NCBI GenBank assembly: GCA_964370315.1
Contig: CAYJIS010000031.1
Coordinates: 1-23,734, forward strand
DNA from: CAYJFX01 sp964370315
GTDB lineage: Bacteria; Spirochaetota; Spirochaetia; Treponematales; Treponemataceae
Reading direction: 5' to 3'
DNA: 23,734 nucleotides
Positions 14,846 to 21,760 of this stretch are shown here, piece after piece. The position numbers were made by a program, and so were the translations under genes. Every line of letters begins with the position of its first letter. The stretch's first letter is position 1. The notes under the pieces were generated by a model. It saw only the letters and a list, made by a program, of their open reading frames with translations. It was not told where the DNA came from and did not search any database.

Positions 14846-15807
14846 TCTTGTTCTCCTCCGGTAGTAAGTGTTCTAAATACGTCTTCTAAGCTATTTCTTT
14901 GTAGTGTTAGCTCATACAATGTCCATCCATTTTTTGCGATTATACTTGTAATTGTTGGGCGTACTTCTTTTGATCCGTCTATTGAAGCAATAAGGGCACA
15001 TCGGTTTGGTACATTTGCAGGGATTGTCATTTCATCAGACTCAGTATCTATAGTAGTAATGGATTGGATTCCATCAATTGATTGTATTGTTTTTGAAAGC
15101 TCTTCGTTAGAAGTTCCAGCTACTTGAACACATACGCTTGTTGAATTTGCATAGCGACTTCTAAGCTCTGCCGTTGGACTATCTGCTACAATTTTTCCAT
15201 GAGAGATAATAACAACTCTGTCGCAAAGCATTTCTACTTCCCCCAAAATGTGCGTTGAGATTATTACGGTTCTTGTTTTGCCTATCTCTTTAATAAGGTT
15301 TCGCACTTCTGTTATTTGGTTTGGATCGAGACCACTTGTAGGTTCGTCTAAAATCAGGATTTCGGGGTCATTCATGAGTGCATGAGCTAGGCCAACTCTT
15401 TGTCTGTATCCTCGTGAAAGGTCAGAAATATTTTTATGCATTACATCCCTTAGGCCACATGCATCACATAGAAATGGAATTCTTTCGTTTGAATTTTGTC
15501 CGTGCATTTGTGCTATGTACTCAAGGTAATCTTGAACAATCATATCTCCATATAGTGGAGCAGATTCTGACATATACCCAATTTTCTTTTTTGATTCTTT
15601 TTCGTTTGCCGAGATACATTGTCCGTCAATGAGTATTTCGCCACTGTTTGTATCCAAGAACCCTGTAATCATTCGCATAGTAGTTGTTTTACCAGCTCCA
15701 TTTGGTCCTAAAAATCCGACTATTTCACCTGTTTGAATTGAAAATGAAATGTCATCAACGGCTTTAAAGTTTCCAAATGAACGCGAAACATGTTTTAGTT
15801 CAATCAT
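14839..15807 (-). CDS. GldA-like ABC transporter ATP-binding protein
   Basis: The 322-residue cytosolic ATPase energises the downstream permease. Motifs in order: Walker A GPNGAGKT (34-41), Q-loop region IGYMSESAPLYGDM with S/E in place of the usual Q (77-89), signature LSRGYRQRVGLA (130-141), Walker B ILILDEPTSGLD (150-161) and the switch histidine H186 in ISTHILGE. The C-terminal 100 residues form the extra domain (ELTLQRNSLEDVFRTLT) typical of GldA/CcmA/NatA-type export ATPases, which usually drive ABC-2 permeases. GAGGG sits 5 nt before the ATG. It is the first gene of the operon ATPase-permease-auxiliary-DUF4340; the intergenic region upstream has several A/T-rich hexamers but no clear promoter. 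Confidence 0.9.
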   Translation of the reverse strand: MIELKHVSRSFGNFKAVDDISFSIQTGEIVGFLGPNGAGKTTTMRMITGFLDTNSGEILIDGQCISANEKESKKKIGYMSESAPLYGDMIVQDYLEYIAQMHGQNSNERIPFLCDACGLRDVMHKNISDLSRGYRQRVGLAHALMNDPEILILDEPTSGLDPNQITEVRNLIKEIGKTRTVIISTHILGEVEMLCDRVVIISHGKIVADSPTAELRSRYANSTSVCVQVAGTSNEELSKTIQSIDGIQSITTIDTESDEMTIPANVPNRCALIASIDGSKEVRPTITSIIAKNGWTLYELTLQRNSLEDVFRTLTTGGEQEC

Positions 15808-15913
15808 AGTTTCCCTCTTGCATTAAATAATACTTTTTATTTACTATAGCATCGATATCTTAAACGAAGCTTAAAAGAGGATATCAAAATGTTAGGTAAA
15901 AATCAACACACGC

Positions 15914-17944
15914 TTAATTAGAAGGAGAGTCGTTTGTGGGTTCTCTTTCAGCTGAGTCCTCTTCTACTGGTGAAATATTTCGCTTCTTTGCATAATGTAA
16001 GAAGAGCTCTTTTTGGTTTTTTCTCATTGGCGCCGAAAAGGATGGCTCCCCATCTTCATTTTCTGTTCTGTATGGGATACGTATTGTTTCTTTATATGCG
16101 AGGCTTTCTTTGTCGTTTAGCCACCAATCTAATACCATAATTGCATGGGTTGCATATTTTAAAAGGTTTAAATTATTTTTTAATTCTGAGCTTTGTCCGC
16201 CAAGCAAAATATTGAGGCGATAAGAAATAGGGTTTTCTACATCAAAACGATACGGTGCTGAAAAGTTCGCCATTTTTTCTTCTTCTTGTGAGCTCGCATT
16301 TTTTATAAGTAAGTTAAAAAGTCTTGATAGCTGTGTTACTCTAAATGCCAGAGGTTTATATGTTGAGTCTTGGGCGGGTCTTTCTAAAAACACTATTTCG
16401 AAAGTAAGGTGTGGATGAAAGAAGTACTTCATTTGCCATAGCCAGTTTGAAAGTTGTTTTTTTCCGTACTTTGAGTTTTTAAAATCATTTTTTGCATAAA
16501 TTCTGTTTACATAATCACGTAGTTCTGTTGAAAGAATTTTGTTAAAGAGTACTTCTCTGTATTGAGACCATTGCGAAATAATCTTTTGTAAGGAATCGTC
16601 TACAATTATGTATTCACTGTGTTGAGGGTTTTCGGGGTTAATATTAAATGCAATGTTTCTGCATCCTTGAAAAAAGTCTTCTATAATTCTTAATAATACT
16701 ATTGTTGTTTGGAGTGGATTTGATGGTGAAAGAATATTGAATCCATCTTTAAATTGATATAAGGGATGAAAATACGGGAAAAAGTCAGGTTTTTTTTCTA
16801 AATCTAACCAACCTGCACTTGGAAAAAGATTGTTTAACACCTCTAAAGACTGTCGTACCCTTGCAGGGATTTCATCATTTTCATCGCTAGAATTATTTTT
16901 TGTAGGCGTTTCTGCTTTTGTTTGTTCTTCTTGGTTTTGTTGCTGTACTGGTGTACTAGCTGGTGTTTTGTTTTTTTGTGGCAATATGAGGTCATATTTT
17001 GTTATTTCTAAAAATGGTAAAATTTTAGATAGGTGCTGTGTGTAAAATTCTGAAAAAAGCTCACAGTGGTCAATTGTTGTTCGCATTAATAATGGATATA
17101 AGCCTTTTATGATTCTTGTGTAAATGTAAATCCATTGTGCCGCTGCTTGCCTTGCAAAGCTTAAGTTAGCTTCTTTTTTTGTTGAATTAGGGTTTGTTGC
17201 TGCGGTGTACAGTTTTTTTATAGTTTCTGTCATTTTATTTTCACCGAGCCAATAAAAGCGTATGAGCATTTTAAAAAGTTCTCGCGTGAATGGGATTGCG
17301 TCTTCGATCGTTGCATCTTCAATATGTTGTAAATTTACTATATGCTGGTGGAGAGAATGTGTTTTCCACTCGTAAATATAGCGCAATGTCTTAAAATAAG
17401 GGTCATCATCGTTTATAATTTTTGCTTTATATTCTCCCGAAGTTGCATCAACTAAATTTCTAATTGCTTCTATAAAAGATTCTATCTTTTCAATATGTGT
17501 TGGAAGAGTTTTTGTAAGCATGTACGAAGAAAGTATATCGGGACTTACATTGCCAAGAGATAGTATGTATTTTAGAAATGTTGATTTCTTTGATATGCCA
17601 TATTCGTTTGAGGTTAATAGTCTGTAAAAAAGCCTTCTTTCTTCCTTTGAAAGTGTGGGAATCGATTTTCTTTGAACATCCACAAATAGGTTGTCATTAT
17701 TTGCTTCATTGACTACTCTCGTTTTTTCTTCTTGTGAAGCATATTTTGTAGGGATGTATTGTCGTCGTTTACTGTTTAGTGTTTTCATGGATGCTTCACT
17801 AATGGGAGCGCTTTTTTCAACACCAACTTCGCCGCCTAGTATTGCAGCCATTCTTTGTGATTCTTCTCGGTCAAGTTCACCGATATTTTTTCGTACTTTG
17901 TCTAACTCCCCGGGTTCATACCGAGCTTCATTTTTTTTACTCAT
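15914..17944 (-). CDS. Uncharacterised 676-residue protein, probably lineage-restricted
   Basis: I do not recognise the family. There is no signal peptide or membrane segment, so it is probably cytoplasmic. The first 100 residues are charged and low in hydrophobics (likely disordered). Residues about 110-330 look helical and rich in aromatics (FYRLLTSNEYGISKKSTFLK, FKMLIRFYWLGENKM). A Gln/Thr/Ser/Asn-rich linker lies at about 335-370, after which a second helical half carries GWLDLEKKPDFFPYFHPLYQ and a terminal acidic tail. It starts 2 nt after the stop of the DUF2804 gene with no convincing ribosome binding site, so translation is probably coupled to it. It may be a scaffold or a protein tied to whatever the DUF2804 protein does; there is no evidence for a specific function. 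Confidence 0.7.
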   Translation of the reverse strand: MSKKNEARYEPGELDKVRKNIGELDREESQRMAAILGGEVGVEKSAPISEASMKTLNSKRRQYIPTKYASQEEKTRVVNEANNDNLFVDVQRKSIPTLSKEERRLFYRLLTSNEYGISKKSTFLKYILSLGNVSPDILSSYMLTKTLPTHIEKIESFIEAIRNLVDATSGEYKAKIINDDDPYFKTLRYIYEWKTHSLHQHIVNLQHIEDATIEDAIPFTRELFKMLIRFYWLGENKMTETIKKLYTAATNPNSTKKEANLSFARQAAAQWIYIYTRIIKGLYPLLMRTTIDHCELFSEFYTQHLSKILPFLEITKYDLILPQKNKTPASTPVQQQNQEEQTKAETPTKNNSSDENDEIPARVRQSLEVLNNLFPSAGWLDLEKKPDFFPYFHPLYQFKDGFNILSPSNPLQTTIVLLRIIEDFFQGCRNIAFNINPENPQHSEYIIVDDSLQKIISQWSQYREVLFNKILSTELRDYVNRIYAKNDFKNSKYGKKQLSNWLWQMKYFFHPHLTFEIVFLERPAQDSTYKPLAFRVTQLSRLFNLLIKNASSQEEEKMANFSAPYRFDVENPISYRLNILLGGQSSELKNNLNLLKYATHAIMVLDWWLNDKESLAYKETIRIPYRTENEDGEPSFSAPMRKNQKELFLHYAKKRNISPVEEDSAEREPTNDSPSN

Positions 17945-17946
17945 AG

Positions 17947-18999
17947 TTATAGCCGTAAATATTGTTTTTTTGCTACAGCTGAAAATTCTTTTAAGGAATA
18001 ATCTTCGCCGTCTTTATCTTTTATGCTACCTTCACAAGATCCAAAAAGTGTATGGTATTGTGTGCGTAGTATTAATATGCTGTTTTTTCGTACCGTAGTA
18101 AAAGAGGGAACAAAGGCTAAATCAATCATACTTTCTGTATCTTGAATAATCCATTTATTCCTTATTCCTCTTGGGTGTGTGATAGTAACAGGTGGTAATG
18201 GAGTTACTTCTCCATCAATAAAAAGGACGTTTTCATTAAACTGGCTTGAGTCAGCTGGGTCTTGATTTGAAATATAAAGGTTAAATTGAACAACCTTTCC
18301 GTTAATTTCTCCTTGTGCCGTAATTGAGTGGCAAAAGGTTCGTAATTTGTAAAAGGATCTTCTTATCGTGAAAAAGCCTAAGCCTTTAGACACAAATGGA
18401 GATGCAGTTAATACGGATGACTCTTTTGAAACAGTGCCTTCTATCGACAATGCAGCGTGATGAATTGCTGCGCAACGGCGCATTGTAGGGGCTGGAATAA
18501 CTGAAATAAGAGTGTTATCTCGAATGTTTGCAGAAAAGGCAAAATGCAAGTCGGGTCGTGTTTTGTCATGTTTTAATCTACACACGATTGTAATGGTGTT
18601 TTTATCGTAATCCCACGCGACACGAATGTATCTGTTTTTTCTATGAGACCTACAGTCTCCTTTAAGCGCCGTTTGAGGAATTGTTTTTCTTCTCAGTATG
18701 ATAGTTCTATACGACAAACACTGTTTTTCATTTTTTGTCCATACATTAACTTCACCAAATGCAAAAAAATTTGCGTCCATGATTTCTATAGTTCCTATGT
18801 ATCCATCGATAGAAAATGAAAAACATAAATTAGATCTAATTCGCATTTTAGTTACAAACACAGGTAATGGCATGAGGCTAAACGGCTGTCTTATGCGCTG
18901 TATTGAAAGCTTTTGAGGAGGAAAATTAAAATCGCCAAATATAGCCTTGCCATTTTCAATTATTTTTGAAGGCGGGCTTGTTATAGTTCTTGTATACAC
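17947..18999 (-). CDS. DUF2804-like protein
   Basis: The 350-residue product is beta-rich and matches the pattern I know for DUF2804: an early GKAIFGDFNFPP, the WTKNEKQCLSYR region, a central HHAALSIEGTV strand with a following FTIRRSFYKLRTFCHSITAQG, and NENVLFIDGEVTPLPPV near the end before WIIQDTESMIDLAF. The family has no established biochemical role. It probably lacks a signal peptide. The start is GTG at 18997-18999 with CGGAG 5 nt upstream; no ATG fits better. It is followed by the 676-residue protein with only 2 nt between them, so the two form an operon. A/T-rich sequence with TATAAT-like hexamers precedes it. Confidence 0.62.
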   Translation of the reverse strand: MYTRTITSPPSKIIENGKAIFGDFNFPPQKLSIQRIRQPFSLMPLPVFVTKMRIRSNLCFSFSIDGYIGTIEIMDANFFAFGEVNVWTKNEKQCLSYRTIILRRKTIPQTALKGDCRSHRKNRYIRVAWDYDKNTITIVCRLKHDKTRPDLHFAFSANIRDNTLISVIPAPTMRRCAAIHHAALSIEGTVSKESSVLTASPFVSKGLGFFTIRRSFYKLRTFCHSITAQGEINGKVVQFNLYISNQDPADSSQFNENVLFIDGEVTPLPPVTITHPRGIRNKWIIQDTESMIDLAFVPSFTTVRKNSILILRTQYHTLFGSCEGSIKDKDGEDYSLKEFSAVAKKQYLRL

Positions 19000-19062
19000 T
19001 GAAACTCCGATTATATTATACTATATAACTATAAAAAAATAAAGTCATGTTTTGTTTTTTTG

Positions 19063-19461
19063 CTAGTAGCCTATAGAGTCTAATTCTTGGTCGGGTGATT
19101 GTTGCGTTACAGTATTTTCTCCTTCTATACGGATAAATATTTGATTAGGTAGGCATGCTGTAAAATTGGCGTTATTGCTTATGGGGTGAGACATTACGCA
19201 AATTTGGTTGTCGCACGGGGAGCTATGAAAAAAGGCTGTACCGTTTTGTATTGTGATAACAGAAAAACCTAAAGGTCCCTCTATAGCTATAGTATCATCT
19301 TTGTTAAGATCGTAAATCCACTCTGCTTGGGGTGATGTTGCAATTAGTTGTGCTCCTTTGGTGTTTTGCTCAAGGGTATTTAGTAGAGAAAATACCACTA
19401 CTGCTATTGCAACGAATATAATTACATAGTCGAGTACTTTGAGTTTTATTTTTTTTTGCAT
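19063..19461 (-). CDS. NusG domain II-containing membrane-anchored protein
   Basis: The 132-residue protein has one N-terminal membrane segment (VLDYVIIFVAIAVVVFSLL, residues 9-27) and a beta-rich extracytoplasmic domain. The segment SSPCDNQICVMSHPI followed by NFTACLPNQIFIRIEG has the conserved cysteine pattern of the small NusG_II proteins (PF07009), which share a fold with an inserted domain of transcription factor NusG but are not transcription factors. They are common in Firmicutes and spirochaetes, often near electron-transfer or isoprenoid genes; here no such gene is adjacent. AGAGG lies about 6 nt upstream of the ATG. It is divergent from the Crp/Fnr gene. Confidence 0.75.
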   Translation of the reverse strand: MQKKIKLKVLDYVIIFVAIAVVVFSLLNTLEQNTKGAQLIATSPQAEWIYDLNKDDTIAIEGPLGFSVITIQNGTAFFHSSPCDNQICVMSHPISNNANFTACLPNQIFIRIEGENTVTQQSPDQELDSIGY

Positions 19462-19569
19462 GATGGCCTCTGATAATTAAATTTCTATAACGTAATTTTA
19501 CACCTCTTTTAAAACTAATGCAAGAGTATAAAAAAATAAACTATCAAGCAGCATGCATTAAACGCATTG

Positions 19570-19604
19570 TTGATTAAAATAGATTTTAGGTGTATACTTA
19601 TATT
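19570..19604 (+). promoter_or_regulatory. crp/fnr promoter predicting a leaderless transcript
   Basis: TTGATT (19570-19575), a 17-nt spacer and TATACT (19593-19598). The expected +1 is 19605, the A of the chosen ATG. No Shine-Dalgarno is present. Confidence 0.6.
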
Positions 19605-20276
19605 ATGAAAGTAGCAATGGAAGACTATTTCCCTGTGTGGAAAAAATTAGAAAAAAAACATCAAGATGCTCTACTTAAAGCTGCAAACTATATGAGCGCA
19701 CCAAAGGGTACTTTATTGCATAATGGAGATGCGGATTGCATCGGCATTATTCTTGTTCATGAAGGTAGACTTCGTGTATATATGATGTCAGAAGAAGGTA
19801 AGGAAGTTTCATTATATCGCATTTTTCAAAGAGATGTGTGTTTATTTTCTGCCTCTTGTATGATGGATAGTATTCAGTTTGAAACATTTGTTGAAACTGA
19901 CCAAAATACTACTTTTTGGCTTATTCCAGCTTTTGAATATAGAAAGATTATGGAAGAATCGGCTGTACTTGCAAATTATACCAACGACCTTATGGCCTCA
20001 CGCTTTTCAGATGTTATGTGGTTGATGGAACAGATAATTTTTAAAAGTATGGATGAGCGTCTAGCAGATTTTCTTATTTCAGAAAAGGTGCTCGTAAATT
20101 CGGATAATATAAGTATAACGCATGAAAAAATAGCTCAACATTTGGGTAGTGCAAGAGAAGTTGTAACACGATTGTTAAAGTATTTTCAAGAAGAGGGTGC
20201 TGTTCGGTTAAGCCGAGGAGGGATTACTATTCTTGACGAATCAAAGCTCACAAAGAGAATCTCTCGTTTTGCCTAA
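19605..20276 (+). CDS. Crp/Fnr family transcriptional regulator
   Basis: The 223-residue protein has an N-terminal cyclic-nucleotide-binding-type beta-roll (residues about 25-115), a long dimerisation helix (about 118-150) and a C-terminal winged helix. The HTH is ITHEKIAQHLGSAREVVTRLLKYFQEEGAV (171-200). The beta-roll carries C79 and C85 in DVCLFSASCMM, a pattern seen in a subgroup of Firmicute and spirochaete family members. The glycine-rich cAMP-contact motif of Crp is not preserved, and the N-terminal Fe-S cysteine cluster of FNR is absent, so the effector is unknown. Start choice: a GTG at 19590 and an ATG at 19617 are also in frame. I prefer ATG 19605 because the promoter places +1 there. 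A bidirectional terminator separates it from trxA. Confidence 0.85.
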   Translation: MKVAMEDYFPVWKKLEKKHQDALLKAANYMSAPKGTLLHNGDADCIGIILVHEGRLRVYMMSEEGKEVSLYRIFQRDVCLFSASCMMDSIQFETFVETDQNTTFWLIPAFEYRKIMEESAVLANYTNDLMASRFSDVMWLMEQIIFKSMDERLADFLISEKVLVNSDNISITHEKIAQHLGSAREVVTRLLKYFQEEGAVRLSRGGITILDESKLTKRISRFA

Positions 20277-20296
20277 ATGAGGTTTAAAACAAAAAG

Positions 20297-20334
20297 AGCT
20301 TAGTATTAGCGATGCTATTACTAAGCTTTTTTTT
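20297..20334. terminator. Bidirectional terminator between crp/fnr and trxA
   Basis: AGCTTAGTATTAGC (20297-20310) and GCTATTACTAAGCT (20314-20327) form a 14-bp stem with one T:T mismatch and a 3-nt loop. T8 follows on the plus strand, and A-rich sequence precedes it, giving a T-run for minus-strand transcription too. It serves both convergent genes. Confidence 0.9.
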
Positions 20335-20347
20335 GTACGCAAAATTA

Positions 20348-20656
20348 CTATTGTAGCAATTTTAGAATTGCTTCCTTATCTTTTGCTCCGATTGCTTGTT
20401 TTGCGATTTTTCCATCGATAAAAACAGCTAGAGTTGGAATGCTCATAACTCCATACTCAGATGCTAATTCACCTTGTTCATCAACATTTACTTTCCCAAC
20501 TTTTGCATCTGTTGTTTCGCCTGCAATTTCATCAATTATTGGAGAAACAAGTTTACAAGGACCACACCAAGGTGCCCAAAAGTCTACTAGGTAAGGTTTG
20601 TCTGAGCTTAACACTTCTTGAGAAAAGTTATCTTTTGTTAATACTGTTGCTGCCAT
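20348..20656 (-). CDS. trxA: Thioredoxin
   Basis: The 102-residue cytosolic disulfide reductase has the active site WCGPC (C31, C34) in VDFWAPWCGPCKLVSPIIDE, the buried aspartate D25, KVGKVNVDEQGELASEYGV, and the cis-proline loop SIPTLAVF. This is the classical thioredoxin layout and length. It donates electrons to enzymes such as ribonucleotide reductase and peroxiredoxins; thioredoxin reductase is not in this window. AAGGAG lies 6 nt before the ATG. The leader contains a hairpin and a palindrome (separate entry). The gene is monocistronic and convergent with crp/fnr. Confidence 0.96.
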   Translation of the reverse strand: MAATVLTKDNFSQEVLSSDKPYLVDFWAPWCGPCKLVSPIIDEIAGETTDAKVGKVNVDEQGELASEYGVMSIPTLAVFIDGKIAKQAIGAKDKEAILKLLQ

Positions 20657-20673
20657 TATTAGCTCCTTAATTC

Positions 20674-20729
20674 TTTTAGTTTGTAACTAAAAATATTTGT
20701 TGGAATAATTCCATATATGTAATATAACA
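20674..20729 (-). promoter_or_regulatory. trxA upstream region: extended -10, palindrome and leader hairpin
   Basis: On the minus strand TGT-TATATT (20729-20721) resembles an extended -10 box, giving +1 near 20714. The perfect palindrome TGGAAT-A-ATTCCA (20701-20713) begins at that point, a position suited to an operator. Further down the leader, TTTTAGTT (20674-20681) and AACTAAAA (20685-20692) form a perfect 8-bp hairpin just upstream of the SD. No clear -35 is present. Confidence 0.4.
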
Positions 20730-20829
20730 CAGGCTAGAGAAAAAAACAGTGAGAAAGTTACAAAAAAATCGATAAAAAAAGAAATACATTAAGATTATAT
20801 TAAGGTAAACGTATTATTATAATAGTAAC

Positions 20830-20912
20830 AAAAGCATTTTTTGTTATGCTACAAAGTAGCAAATCACACTCCTCCTTTTTAGCCCCCGATACGTCGTATT
20901 GGGGGTTTTTTT
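20830..20912 (+). ncRNA. Candidate small RNA with exposed anti-Shine-Dalgarno segment
   Basis: TATAAT (20818-20823) lies 7 nt before the proposed start, with only a poor -35. The transcript would contain a 5' hairpin TGCTAC/GTAGCA (20847-20852, 20856-20861), an unpaired stretch with CTCCTCCTTTTT (20869-20880), and the strong terminator at 20883-20912. No plus-strand gene precedes the terminator within 550 nt, since crp/fnr ends at its own terminator at 20334. It is convergent with yjbQ, and the terminator T-run touches the yjbQ stop codon. The existence of an RNA here is inferred. Confidence 0.45.
20883..20912 (+). terminator. Strong plus-strand intrinsic terminator
   Basis: CCCCCGATAC (20883-20892) and GTATTGGGGG (20896-20905) form a 10-bp stem (one G:T pair) with a 3-nt loop, followed by T7. 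The minus strand lacks a T-run after the stem, so it is directed at plus-strand transcripts. Confidence 0.88.
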
Positions 20913-21312
20913 AGTAGGTAATCTGTACAAAAAAGGTTCTGCTTCTTGGGCCATCAAATTCGCAAAAGTATACGCTTTGCCAGGTCCCTAAAATTAAGCT
21001 TCCATTATGAATAATGAGGTGTTCGCTTGCACCAAAAGCTGAGCTTTTTAAATGGGCAGGAGAGTTACCTTCTGCATGTCTATACTCAACTTTTTGTGGG
21101 AATACAGACTGTAATCCTATTAGCATGTCGTGCTGCACATCTGGGTCTGCATTTTCATTTATGGTAATTGCCCCTGTTGTGTGCGGGCAAAAAACTAACG
21201 CTGTTCCCGATACGACACCGAGCTCTATAATAAAATCTTCAATGTGGCTTGTAATGTCGATAAAGCCTTCTTTTGGGGTGGAAAGGGTGAATTGTTTGGT
21301 TTCTATTTTCAT
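20911..21312 (-). CDS. yjbQ: YjbQ family (UPF0047) protein
   Basis: The 133-residue protein is a full-length YjbQ/UPF0047 member, a compact trimeric beta-sandwich family. Landmarks are FIDITSHIEDFI, VFCPHTTGAITINENADPDVQHD (residues 41-63), YRHAEGNSPAHLKSSAFGASE and LGTWQSVYFCEFDGPRSRTF near the end. Some members show weak thiamine-phosphate synthase activity, hence the label secondary thiamine-phosphate synthase, but the true role is unsettled and no thiamine genes are nearby. There is no Shine-Dalgarno: on the minus strand TATACT ends 7 nt before the ATG, with TGTACA 17 nt further up, so a leaderless or near-leaderless mRNA is predicted. The stop codon overlaps the T-run of the opposing terminator. 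Confidence 0.88.
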   Translation of the reverse strand: MKIETKQFTLSTPKEGFIDITSHIEDFIIELGVVSGTALVFCPHTTGAITINENADPDVQHDMLIGLQSVFPQKVEYRHAEGNSPAHLKSSAFGASEHLIIHNGSLILGTWQSVYFCEFDGPRSRTFFVQITY

Positions 21313-21319
21313 ATTTTTT

Positions 21320-21348
21320 AGTATAGCATAGGATGTGAGTAATGTACA
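21320..21348 (-). promoter_or_regulatory. yjbQ promoter predicting a leaderless transcript
   Basis: On the minus strand TGTACA (21348-21343), a 17-nt spacer and TATACT (21325-21320). The ATG begins at 21312, eight bases past the last base of the -10, so +1 falls on or next to the start codon. Confidence 0.5.
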
Positions 21349-21417
21349 ATGTATAATTAAAGCTTGTGGGTATGAAAACGGTATTATTTACCACAAAGCC
21401 ATCTTGTTATTCCGAGA

Positions 21418-21452
21418 CCTTCGACTTCGCTCAGGGTAAACTCCGTCGAGAA
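21418..21452. repeat. Dispersed CCTTCGA/GCTCAGG element, long form
   Basis: CCTTCGACTTCGCTCAGGG (21418-21436) followed by TAAACTCCGTCGA. The same 33-nt or so string occurs in the opposite orientation at 2194-2228 with one substitution in the centre. It lies in the otherwise empty stretch between yjbQ and the lipoprotein promoter. Confidence 0.75.
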
Positions 21453-21486
21453 ATCTCCTTTCCTCACACCTTCCAAACACCACTTC

Positions 21487-21534
21487 ATATGTGCCGTTTT
21501 GCACATATACAAAATAAATTCACTTCGTTATAAT
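21487..21534 (+). promoter_or_regulatory. Promoter with overlapping dyad upstream of the lipoprotein leader
   Basis: TATACA (21506-21511), a 17-nt spacer and a perfect TATAAT (21529-21534); predicted +1 about 21541. A perfect dyad ATATGTGC (21487-21494) - 6 nt - GCACATAT (21501-21508) overlaps the first bases of the -35 box, as expected for an operator. Confidence 0.5.
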
Positions 21535-21690
21535 AGTTATCAAAAGTAAAAACGAATGGTGGACGAAACAGTGCAAAACACGCTATGCTTAGAAAAGGTA
21601 GAAACTCATAACAGAAAAGAAGCGCAAAAATTCTATTGGCTACAATTATGTCTGAATAAAACAACTGTACATACACATACCTCAGAAATT

Positions 21691-21738
21691 AAACCCTCAA
21701 AAAGTATGCCCGTAGGGCAGAATTTTTGCGGGTTTTTT
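21691..21738 (+). terminator. Three-tier terminator hairpin in the lipoprotein leader
   Basis: Nested arms AAACCC/GGGTTT (21691-21696, 21730-21735), CAAAAA/TTTTTG (21698-21703, 21723-21728) and GCCC/GGGC (21708-21711, 21715-21718) build one long stem with a single mismatch and a 4x4 internal loop. T3 continues past the stem. It ends 60 nt before the lipoprotein ATG. Confidence 0.75.
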
Positions 21739-21760
21739 ATATTTAAATCACAATTTCATT

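Noticed and set aside
15888..15921. Ten-codon plus-strand frame with an SD-like AGAGG upstream of it
   Set aside because: Too short and overlapping the end of the 676-residue gene on the other strand; no promoter.
20800..20845. Minus-strand mini-frame of ATG followed by five leucine codons and a stop, resembling a leucine attenuator peptide
   Set aside because: The sequence is simple A/T-rich DNA, the SD-like AAGGAGG is more than 30 nt away, and no leucine biosynthesis gene follows (trxA does).
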